A stretch of 64,000 bases of DNA, taken from contig QIAM01000022.1 of NCBI GenBank assembly GCA_003225555.1, positions 1 to 64,000 on the forward strand. The letters run 5' to 3'. Source of the DNA: Acidobacteriota bacterium. GTDB taxonomy: Bacteria; Acidobacteriota; Terriglobia; Terriglobales; Acidobacteriaceae. This document shows positions 48,862 through 55,781 of this stretch, piece by piece (position 1 is the first letter of the stretch; each line of letters starts with the position of its first letter). Under the pieces are notes generated by a model. The model saw only the letters and a list, made by a program, of their open reading frames with translations. It ran no database searches and had not been told where the DNA came from. The translations under genes were made by a program, and so were the position numbers.

Positions 48862-48892
48862 CTCCTACAAAACAACTCAAATTCTGTAGGAG
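48862..48892 (-). promoter_or_regulatory. Expression platform: hairpin hiding the crcB ribosome binding site
   Basis: On the minus strand CUCCUACA (48892-48885) can pair with UGUAGGAG (48869-48862), an 8-bp perfect stem. The distal arm contains the crcB Shine-Dalgarno GGAG; the proximal arm overlaps the pseudoknot strand AACUCC of the aptamer. The two pairings exclude each other, so fluoride binding should free the ribosome binding site. Confidence 0.85.
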
Positions 48893-48943
48893 TTATCAGC
48901 GCAGACCAAGAGACCTGACGCGGTTATGGCGAACTCCATCGCC
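48886..48943 (-). ncRNA. Fluoride riboswitch (crcB motif) aptamer
   Basis: On the minus strand the RNA starts GGCGAUGGAGUUCGCC followed by AUAACC, a variable stem (GCGUCAGGUC ... GGUCUGCGC), then CUGAU and AACUCCUAC. These are the conserved parts of the crcB motif: the GGCGAUG 5' strand, the GGAGUU loop and the 3' AACUCC that pairs with it as a pseudoknot. It lies directly before crcB, its usual target gene. Confidence 0.93.
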
Positions 48944-48949
48944 GTGAAG

Positions 48950-48979
48950 CTATCAAACCAAAAAGCTATTAAACCACAA
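48950..48979 (-). promoter_or_regulatory. Promoter candidate for the fluoride-riboswitch operon
   Basis: On the minus strand TTGTGG (48979-48974) and TGATAG (48955-48950) are 18 bases apart. Start of transcription would fall near 48943, the first G of the aptamer, which supports the assignment although the -10 is weak. Confidence 0.45.
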
Positions 48980-49001
48980 AGGGCACGCAGGTCCACGAAG
49001 G
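48971..49001. repeat. Second copy of the ACCACA-type intergenic repeat
   Basis: AACCACAAAGGGCACGCAGG and the next ten bases match the element at 38696-38726 (inverted relative to it) at about 21 of 30 positions. Its edge supplies the -35 hexamer suggested for the fluoride operon. Confidence 0.45.
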
Positions 49002-49080
49002 ATGCTCGGAATCTGATTAATGAGCGGAGCGCTTGCGGAACATCCTTCAACCTGTTAACAAGGAGGCTGCCGAGAAGATC

Positions 49081-50577
49081 ATGAGCGCTCTCCGAATCTG
49101 GACCAGGTTTGATTTCCGACCTCGCACGCGCTGGCGTTTTGTTCTCTTGCTGTTCCTGCTGGCCACTCTGGCTTGCTGTGTCACCTGTTCTGGCGGGAAA
49201 TCGGTTCCATCCCCGCCGCCAAGTCAGGGGGCAATCGTGCAACCTGTTTTGACGACTGGCGACCGCGCGATGCTGCTTCAATCCCAGCCGACTGTCTCAT
49301 TCGGTTCCGGCGGCGGTGGTACAGCCGTGATTACCGTGGATGATTCCATCACCTACCCGCAGATGGATGGAGTGGGTGCATCCCTCACCGACTCTTCGGC
49401 GTGGCTTCTGTGGAACAAGCTTGACGTTTCGCAGCAGGCGACGTTGATGCAGAACCTGTTCAGTTCTTCGGCTGGAATCGGGGTCAGCCTTCTGCGCCAG
49501 CCCATGGGCGCTAGCGACTTTTCCGCAATTGGCAACTACAGCTATGACGACATGCCGGCGGGACAGACCGATCCCAATCTGCTCAACTTTTCAATTTCGC
49601 ACGATACTGCATACATCATTCCCCTGGTGAAACAGGCCCTAACCATCAACCCGGCGCTCAAAGTGGCGGCGCTGCCGTGGAGTCCTCCGGCGTGGATGAA
49701 GACGACTGGCACCATGAACGGCGGGGGCGTGATGACCACGTACTTCCCCAGCCTGGCGCAATACTTCGTCAAGTTTATTCAGGCGTATCAGCAGCAAGGC
49801 ATTTCGATCTATGCGATCTCGGTGCAGAACGAGCCGCTTTTTTCCACCACGAGCTATCCGAGTGAGAGTCTTCCAGCCACCGACGCATCCGACTTCATCG
49901 CAAACCATCTTGGCCCCGCCCTCAACAACGCGGGCCTTTCCAGCGTGAAGATCCTGGCCTACGAGCACAACTGGGACAATCCTGCATATCCGGAATCGGT
50001 TCTCGCCAGCTCCGCTTCGAGCTATGTTGCCGGAGCATCGTTCCACTGCTACGCCGGAGACGTAGCCGCGCAGTCCCAAGTCGAGGCTGCTTATCCCTCG
50101 AAGGGCATTTGGTTCACCGAGTGCACCGGAACGGTAGGTTCGAACTTTGCGGGAGACCTTGCGTGGAATGCAGAACACCTGCTGATTGGCGCGACCCGGA
50201 ACTGGGCGCACAGCGTTGCGTTGTGGAATCTCGCCCTCGATCAGAACTCCGGCCCCAAGAATGGCGGCTGTTCGAGTTGCCGCGGTGTCGTGACGATCGA
50301 CGACAGCACCATTCCTTCGACCATCACTTACAACGTGGAGTATTACGTTCTGGGACATCTCGGAAAGTTCGTGGTGCCCGGGGCATTACGCATCGCCTCG
50401 AACACGTTTGGTCCCGGAAGCATTGAGGATGTCGCTTTCAAGAATCCCGACGGGTCCAAGGTTTTGCTGGTGCTGAATGGGAGTACCTCTTCGTCCAGCT
50501 TCACCGTGAACTGGAAGGGCGAGAACTTCAACTACACCTTGCCGGCGGGAGCGTTGGTGACTTTCACATGGAAATGA
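49081..50577 (+). CDS. Secreted glycoside hydrolase family 30
   Basis: From ATG 49081 the protein has 498 residues: signal/lipoprotein-type N-terminus (FVLLLFLLATLACCVTCSGG, no ideal lipobox), a Pro-rich spacer, then a GH30 (beta/alpha)8 barrel with its beta-sandwich. Acid/base Glu251 is in ISVQNEPLFST and nucleophile Glu347 in IWFTECTGT; WSPPAWMKTTG and MDGVGASLTDSSAWLL are family signatures. GH30 enzymes act as glucosylceramidases, beta-1,6-glucanases or xylanases; this one fits the glucosylceramidase/beta-1,6-glucanase branch, substrate not decided. It is divergent from the fluoride operon and convergent with the polyprenyl synthase gene (9-base gap). Confidence 0.9.
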   Translation: MSALRIWTRFDFRPRTRWRFVLLLFLLATLACCVTCSGGKSVPSPPPSQGAIVQPVLTTGDRAMLLQSQPTVSFGSGGGGTAVITVDDSITYPQMDGVGASLTDSSAWLLWNKLDVSQQATLMQNLFSSSAGIGVSLLRQPMGASDFSAIGNYSYDDMPAGQTDPNLLNFSISHDTAYIIPLVKQALTINPALKVAALPWSPPAWMKTTGTMNGGGVMTTYFPSLAQYFVKFIQAYQQQGISIYAISVQNEPLFSTTSYPSESLPATDASDFIANHLGPALNNAGLSSVKILAYEHNWDNPAYPESVLASSASSYVAGASFHCYAGDVAAQSQVEAAYPSKGIWFTECTGTVGSNFAGDLAWNAEHLLIGATRNWAHSVALWNLALDQNSGPKNGGCSSCRGVVTIDDSTIPSTITYNVEYYVLGHLGKFVVPGALRIASNTFGPGSIEDVAFKNPDGSKVLLVLNGSTSSSSFTVNWKGENFNYTLPAGALVTFTWK

Positions 50578-50586
50578 AGTTCGCCC

Positions 50587-51468
50587 TCACTTTTTCCGCT
50601 CGACCAGGAATCGGGCAAGCTCCTTCAAAGTATCGGCTCGCTCACCGAAGCTATCGAGTTCTGAAAATGCCTCTTTGATCAGAACGTCGGCTTTACGCAC
50701 AGATTCGTCAATGCCAAACAGCGCAGGATAAGTGGCCTTCTCCGCTGCCGTGTCCTTGCCGGCGGTCTTGCCGAGTTGTTCCGAAGTCTGGGTCACATCG
50801 AGGACGTCGTCAACAATCTGGAACGCCAGGCCGACCGATCGGCCAAACATTCTCAACTTCGCGACGTCGCAATCTTTCGCTCCGGCGTACAACCCCCCGC
50901 TGACTAGGCTCGCCGTGATCAAAGCCGCTGTCTTGGCCCGATGGATGTATTCCAACATCGCCGCGTTGGGCTGCGCGTGCTCCGCCTCCAGATCAACCAC
51001 CTGCCCGGCGATCATGCCGTCGACCGTGCCTGTACCCCGCGCAATCTCCTCGACAATCCTCACGCGCGCCTCGGCCGGACAATTCAGCCGCGCCAATACT
51101 TCGTAGGCTTGCGTCTGCAGCGCGTCCCCAGCCAGAATCGCGATGGCTTCGCCGAACACCTTGTGACAGGTGGGCCTGCCCCGTCGCAGATCGTCATTGT
51201 CCAGCGCCGGAAGATCGTCGTGGATCAGCGAGTACGTATGTAGCATTTCCAGCGCTGCACCCAGTTCTTCGATTCCTTCGGGCAGCGAACCCGCAACCAT
51301 CCGTCCCGCCTCCATGCAGAGTACTGGCCGCAGGCGTTTGCCCCCGGCAAACACACTGTGCCGCATGGCCTTGTGAATGGATACGGGATGCTGGGTCTCC
51401 AGCGGAATCAGCCGATCGAGCGCCGCATCCGTCAGGCTGCGCCCTTGTTCTAACGCATCAGTCAGCAT
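50587..51468 (-). CDS. ispA: Farnesyl/geranylgeranyl diphosphate synthase
   Basis: I start the gene at ATG 51468. The frame is open to 51579, but an intrinsic terminator of the upstream gene lies inside that extension, so longer starts are unlikely. The 293-residue trans-prenyltransferase has the first Asp-rich motif SLIHDDLPALDNDD, GKRLRPVL, GDALQTQAYEVL and the second motif FQIVDDVLDVT, plus GKTAGKDTAAEKATYP. It condenses IPP with allylic diphosphates to C15 (or C20); chain length is not certain by eye. The usual partner xseB lies just upstream on the same strand, separated only by a receiver gene. Confidence 0.92.
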   Translation of the reverse strand: MLTDALEQGRSLTDAALDRLIPLETQHPVSIHKAMRHSVFAGGKRLRPVLCMEAGRMVAGSLPEGIEELGAALEMLHTYSLIHDDLPALDNDDLRRGRPTCHKVFGEAIAILAGDALQTQAYEVLARLNCPAEARVRIVEEIARGTGTVDGMIAGQVVDLEAEHAQPNAAMLEYIHRAKTAALITASLVSGGLYAGAKDCDVAKLRMFGRSVGLAFQIVDDVLDVTQTSEQLGKTAGKDTAAEKATYPALFGIDESVRKADVLIKEAFSELDSFGERADTLKELARFLVERKK

Positions 51469-51529
51469 TCCGAGCGAGTATAGCAAGGCGCGGCGGGCGG
51501 AGCGCTGGGGCGAGGCGATCTTAAATACG

Positions 51530-51551
51530 AAAAGGACGCCCGCGGGCGTCC
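51530..51551 (-). terminator. Intrinsic terminator after the receiver gene
   Basis: On the minus strand GGACGCCC-GC-GGGCGTCC (51551-51534) is a perfect inverted repeat, followed by TTTTCGTATTT. It ends transcription of the receiver gene (stop at 51584) and places the ispA start downstream of it. Confidence 0.75.
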
Positions 51552-51583
51552 TCACTGGTGAGTTTGAAGTTTGAAACAAGGTT

Positions 51584-51952
51584 CTAGGCAGCCGCGCTGC
51601 GGGACGTACCCAGACTCCGCAGAACCGACTTTAGAACATTATTGACGTCGTCAACCGGACATACGTCGACGGCTCCTGCGTCCAGTGCCGCCATCCACAT
51701 TTCCTCATCCGGGATGCGGTGGGTGCAGACAATGGGCAAGGCAGGGAATTCACGGTGCAGGCTTTCAACGTCTGCGAGTCGCGAAGACTCGATGTCGAAA
51801 ACTACTGCGCCAGGCCGATTCCTGGCGACCTTCTCCCGCAGTTCATCGCGAGAGCCGGTTACGTGGACAGCATTAAAGTGAGTCCTCAGCCCCCCGGCCA
51901 GGGACTGAGCGGTTTTCGGATCGCTTGCCAGCAGAACAACACTTGCAGTCAT
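51584..51952 (-). CDS. Degenerate stand-alone receiver-like protein
   Basis: The 122-residue protein has the CheY alpha/beta rhythm: VVLLASDPKTAQSLAGGL, phospho-Asp position in GAVVFDIES, LPIVCTHRIPDEEM and ALDAGAVDVCPVDDVNNVL. Of the acidic pair only one Asp remains, and the conserved Lys of the K-P motif is missing (CPVDD). It is therefore probably a pseudo-receiver that does not get phosphorylated normally. It lies between xseB and ispA and has its own terminator. Confidence 0.7.
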   Translation of the reverse strand: MTASVVLLASDPKTAQSLAGGLRTHFNAVHVTGSRDELREKVARNRPGAVVFDIESSRLADVESLHREFPALPIVCTHRIPDEEMWMAALDAGAVDVCPVDDVNNVLKSVLRSLGTSRSAAA

Positions 51953-52064
51953 AGGTCCCCCAGAACATCAACCGTCGTCAACGGCGGACTCAGGCTGCGG
52001 GGAAGGGTTGGGAAACCTCTTACTCCACAGACGCTACCCAGAAACTTACGACCGACTTCAGCAC

Positions 52065-52304
52065 CTACCTGCGCGCAGGCGCCTTTTCCGGCAAGGGCTC
52101 GAATGGTTCAGCTTGGAGCTTTCCGTTTTTCTTCAGCAGGATCTCCACTTTGCCTTCCGCCTGTTCCAACTCCTTGCGGCAGGACGAGGAGAGCTGCATG
52201 CCTTCTTCAAAGAGGGTGAGAGATTTCTCGAGAGGAACCTCTCCTTTTTCCAGTTCCTGAACAATCTTCTCAAGTCGCTGCAGGCACTCTTCGAACTTGG
52301 GCAA
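52065..52304 (-). CDS. xseB: Exodeoxyribonuclease VII small subunit
   Basis: From a TTG at 52304 the product has 79 residues, the usual XseB size: LPKFEECLQRLEKIVQELEKG, EVPLEKSLTLFEEGMQLSSS and CRKELEQAEGKVEILL. The frame is open far upstream, but that part has no XseB similarity; another TTG at 52337 is possible. The subunit binds XseA, which is not in the window, to make the ssDNA exonuclease. xseB-ispA adjacency is common; here a receiver gene lies between. Confidence 0.88.
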   Translation of the reverse strand: MPKFEECLQRLEKIVQELEKGEVPLEKSLTLFEEGMQLSSSCRKELEQAEGKVEILLKKNGKLQAEPFEPLPEKAPARR

Positions 52305-52413
52305 CGGGGTTACGCTCCGTCTCTTATTGTAATGCAACGATAGGGGCAGGCTTGTCCAGTTTTTTTGCCGAGATATCCACAGGCAGGAACTAGTCACTAC
52401 CGAAGCGGGAATT

Positions 52414-54276
52414 TCAGACCGAGGCTGCAGGACTCGTTCCCAGCGCCTCCAGCACATCCACCGCGGAACTGTATCGGCCCTGCGGCGCGCTGATCTGGGC
52501 TCCCTGCACGGTTTGCCGCACCGCGATCAGCATCTCCCGCGCAATGGCTACGCCTTCGGCTCGTGCAGCCTCTGGCGACGGTGCGCGGGCCATGCGTTCC
52601 AGGATCGAATCTGGTACCGAGACCCGTAGTTCGTTCTTCATGAACTCGGCGTTGCGCACGCTGACCAGCGGCCAGATACCCGCTACGACGGGAATACGGC
52701 AGTGCTCGATTCGCCGCAGGAAGTTCTCCAGCAGGCGGATGTCAAACACTGGCTGCGTGACCGCGTACTCGGCTCCCGCTTCAACTTTGTATTCGAAGCG
52801 GCGGATTTCTTCGTCCAAGTCGGTGAGCCCAGGGTTCGCTCCCACACCGATCACGAAGCCGGTCCCAGCCCCGATCGGGTTTCCGCCGATATCCAGCCCC
52901 AGATTCAGATTGTGAACAATGTTCACCAGTCCTATCGCGTCCACATCAAATACGGCGGTCGCGTCGGGATAGTTGCCCATCTTCGGCGGATCGCCGGTAA
53001 TGCAGATCAGGTTCCTGATGCCGACAGCCGCTGCCCCCAACAGATCGCTCTGGATGCACAGCACGTTACGATCCCGGCAGGTGTAATGCAGAACTGCATC
53101 GATTCCCACCTCGCGTTGAATCAGGAGCGACAACGCTTGGTTGCTCATGCGAGCCGAAGCCCTGGGGCTGTCTGGAACATTGACGGCATCCACTCCGACC
53201 GACTTCAGAAAGCCCGCTCCTTCGACTTCCTTGCGAATGTCGGTCCCTTTGGGAGGCACGATCTCGACCATCGTGGCAAACTCGCCCCGCGCCAGCTTCG
53301 CGCCCAGCACCGAGCGGTTTTCCAGAGGCACGGCGGGGACTGCCCGCGGCGCGGACTGGCTCGCGGCCACGTGGGCCGAAGCCACTTTGCCCCTGGCTTC
53401 GCCCACGCGTAGCGCCGCCTTCATCACGCGAATGTGTTCGGGAGTCGTTCCGCAGCAACCGCCCACAATCCGCACGCCGGCTGTGACGAACTTGCGCGCG
53501 TAGCTGGCCATGTACTCCGGGGAGCACAGATAAATGTTCCGGCCCTCCACTGATCGAGGAATGCCTGCATTCGGCTGCGCTGAGAGTGGAAGGGAGCTGG
53601 CCGCGCGCACGCGCTCGATCGCGTCCAGCATGGCCACGGGGCCTACGCTGCAGTTGCAGCCAATCACGTCGGCGCCCCACTCCGCCAGCTTGGGAGCGAA
53701 GGTTTCGGGATCGGAACCATCGAGGCAGTTGCCATCCTCGTCAATCGTTACCTGGGCCACAAGCGGCAACTTGCTTCCAACGTCGCGCGCGGCCAGCATC
53801 GCCTGATGGATCTCTTCCAGATAACCAAACGTCTCCAGGATCAGCAGGTCGACGCCGCCTTCAACCAACGCTTGAATCTGCTGACGGAACGAATCCCGGG
53901 CCTCGTCAAACGAAGTTTTGCCCAGCGGTTCGATTCTCGTCCCCAGCGGGCCAACCGATCCCCCCACCCATACATCGAAGCTTTTGGCGGCCTCACGGGC
54001 CAGCCGCGCTCCCGAAAGATTAATGTCACGCACTTTGTCCGCAAGGCTGTGTCGGGCCAGGCGGAACGAGTTAGCTCCGAAGGTGTTGGTTTCGACGATC
54101 TCGGCTCCAGCCTGCAGGTAGTCGTGATGGAGTCCGCGGATCAGCTCCGGCTGCGAAAGATTCAATTCGTCGTAGGAACGATTAATGAAGATACCCTTGC
54201 TATACAGCAACGTTCCCATGGCGCCGTCGCATAGCACCGCGGACTGCTTGATCCGAGTTAGAAGATCAGACGGCAT
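52414..54276 (-). CDS. Homocysteine S-methyltransferase / methylenetetrahydrofolate reductase fusion (YitJ-like)
   Basis: Starting at ATG 54276 (MPSDLLTRIKQ) the protein has 620 residues. Residues 1-300 are the homocysteine-binding barrel, with zinc cysteines in IGCNCSVGP and IVGGCCGTTPEHI and the start LCDGAMGTLLYSKG. Residues 330-610 are a MetF-type FAD barrel (VEIVPPKGTDIRKEV, HYTCRDRN, ICITGDPPKMGNYPDA, YAVTQPVFDI). It reduces methylene-THF and may pass the methyl to homocysteine without the cobalamin domains of MetH, as in Bacillus YitJ. No SAM riboswitch was found upstream. Confidence 0.92.
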   Translation of the reverse strand: MPSDLLTRIKQSAVLCDGAMGTLLYSKGIFINRSYDELNLSQPELIRGLHHDYLQAGAEIVETNTFGANSFRLARHSLADKVRDINLSGARLAREAAKSFDVWVGGSVGPLGTRIEPLGKTSFDEARDSFRQQIQALVEGGVDLLILETFGYLEEIHQAMLAARDVGSKLPLVAQVTIDEDGNCLDGSDPETFAPKLAEWGADVIGCNCSVGPVAMLDAIERVRAASSLPLSAQPNAGIPRSVEGRNIYLCSPEYMASYARKFVTAGVRIVGGCCGTTPEHIRVMKAALRVGEARGKVASAHVAASQSAPRAVPAVPLENRSVLGAKLARGEFATMVEIVPPKGTDIRKEVEGAGFLKSVGVDAVNVPDSPRASARMSNQALSLLIQREVGIDAVLHYTCRDRNVLCIQSDLLGAAAVGIRNLICITGDPPKMGNYPDATAVFDVDAIGLVNIVHNLNLGLDIGGNPIGAGTGFVIGVGANPGLTDLDEEIRRFEYKVEAGAEYAVTQPVFDIRLLENFLRRIEHCRIPVVAGIWPLVSVRNAEFMKNELRVSVPDSILERMARAPSPEAARAEGVAIAREMLIAVRQTVQGAQISAPQGRYSSAVDVLEALGTSPAASV

Positions 54277-54398
54277 ATCTTGGTGAGAATACAGGATCGG
54301 CCAACGTCCGTGCATCGGCTTTTGATTGGATGAGGCTTCCGAAACGTTGAGCGGTCGTATTGGCGCAGCCAGGGGTGAATGAAGAGAATGTCAAGGTC

Positions 54399-54407
54399 TG
54401 CTATAAT
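54399..54407 (+). promoter_or_regulatory. Extended -10 promoter for the beta-propeller lipoprotein gene
   Basis: TGCTATAAT, the same nonamer as before yebC, lies 53 bases before the chosen TTG start. It falls inside the longest open frame and so supports the downstream start. Confidence 0.5.
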
Positions 54408-54459
54408 CCATCACTTCGCATTTAAATCTCCCGTTTTCAGGTTCTTAGGAGCCTCGCGT

Positions 54460-55764
54460 TTGAAGAGAGCCGCCGTAGTTCTGTTCGCACTAAGCCTTGC
54501 TTTCACCCTGTCTTGCGGCTACAAGAGTTCCTCGTATTACAAGCCCCCGAGTAAGCTGAGCACCCGGGTCCTGGCTTCGCAGGATATCAATTCCTCGTTC
54601 ACATTAGGAGGCTTGAAAATCATTAACGCTGGCAACGACACGGTGCCCGCCGTCAGGGAGATTTCCGCTGGCAACACGCCCGGTCTGATGGTTCTTTCTC
54701 CCACACGAGCCACGTTACTTGCCTTTGATCCTAGCAGCAGGACGGTGCAGGTCATCAATACTGTGACCGAGTCAAACAGCGGAAGCATCCCGCTTCCCGA
54801 CATGACCACCAGCATGGTCATCCCGGCTACGACCGGCATCGGGTACGCCGCTGTGCCCTCCGCCCCGATGCCGCCCACGTATCCCGTGGGGGCGGTCGAA
54901 ATGATGAGTCTCACAACCGGCGCGCTCACCACCATCGGCGTGCCCGGCGCGCGGACCGTGATCTCGAATCCCAACGGAACTCAACTGCTGGTCTTCAGCA
55001 ACGATTCCGATGCGGTGAGTATTCTGTCCCCGCTAGTAGCTGTGGGCCCGATTGATGTTGGATGTGACAATGTCGCAGCCAGCGCCGCTTGCACGATCGT
55101 CCCGGGGTTCGACCGTCCGGTATACGGCATCCTCAGCGGAAGCACCGTCTACATCCTCAATTGCGGCGCGGAGTGTGGAGGCACGCAGGCCAGCATCCAG
55201 ACACTGGATCTGGGAACCATGACCCCTGGAACCCCTCTTCCGGTCGATGCTGCCACGAGTGCATTCCTCAGTGGGTCGACGCTCTATGTGGCGGGCACTT
55301 CGCCTACAAATAACTCCTGTATCGGCCAGACGACAGCCGCCACAACCTGCGGCCGACTCAACATCGTTGACCTGGGTTCCATGACGGTGACAGGCACGGT
55401 TGTTATCCCCGACGGATATCACGATCACATCGATCTAAGTAACAACGGCCAGCTCTTCATTGGATCACATACCTGCACCAACGTCGGCAACATTAACAAT
55501 CCCAACGGAGAGATAAGAGGCTGCCTGGCGATTCTGGACACTACAAAGCCAGGCAACACGACGGCGATCATTCCTCCCGACAATGGCGACGTGACCGGGA
55601 TGCAGAGCTTCACCGGCTACAACAAGGAGTATGTAGTCGAGGGAGGTAATCTGCGAGTCTATGACACGGTGACGAACAAGCTGCAGATCAACAGCCGTAC
55701 TCCGGCAGGAAGCGTCCCTCTCCTGGGCGAGATCGTCGACGTGAAGGCCATCGACTTCTTCTGA
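54460..55764 (+). CDS. Lipoprotein with beta-propeller-like repeats
   Basis: The start is a TTG at 54460, eight bases after AGGAG. This gives a lipoprotein signal MKRAAVVLFALSLAFTLSC (Cys19, lipobox LSC), whereas the longer frame from ATG 54379 would bury the signal and cover a promoter. The 434-residue protein consists of repeated 40-50 residue beta segments (VQVINTVTESNSGSIPLP, LLVFSNDSDAVSIL, LNIVDLGSMTVTGTVVIP), like YVTN/SMP-30 propellers. Cys pairs (CDNVAASAAC, CGAEC) suggest disulfides in the periplasm. No enzyme motif; function unknown. Convergent with the penicillin-acylase gene. Confidence 0.75.
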   Translation: MKRAAVVLFALSLAFTLSCGYKSSSYYKPPSKLSTRVLASQDINSSFTLGGLKIINAGNDTVPAVREISAGNTPGLMVLSPTRATLLAFDPSSRTVQVINTVTESNSGSIPLPDMTTSMVIPATTGIGYAAVPSAPMPPTYPVGAVEMMSLTTGALTTIGVPGARTVISNPNGTQLLVFSNDSDAVSILSPLVAVGPIDVGCDNVAASAACTIVPGFDRPVYGILSGSTVYILNCGAECGGTQASIQTLDLGTMTPGTPLPVDAATSAFLSGSTLYVAGTSPTNNSCIGQTTAATTCGRLNIVDLGSMTVTGTVVIPDGYHDHIDLSNNGQLFIGSHTCTNVGNINNPNGEIRGCLAILDTTKPGNTTAIIPPDNGDVTGMQSFTGYNKEYVVEGGNLRVYDTVTNKLQINSRTPAGSVPLLGEIVDVKAIDFF

Positions 55765-55781
55765 TTGCTAATGACGGATTC

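Noticed and set aside
49033-49080. TTG start 16 codons upstream for the GH30 gene
   Set aside because: It would put charged residues (NKEAAEK) ahead of the signal peptide and span the likely ribosome binding site; ATG 49081 is better.
52702-53412. 236-codon plus-strand frame inside the homocysteine methyltransferase/MTHFR gene
   Set aside because: Fully antisense to conserved enzyme motifs; no features of its own.
54277-54378. Possible SAM or cobalamin riboswitch upstream of the methionine-related gene
   Set aside because: The leader is short and none of the conserved core elements of these riboswitches could be found.
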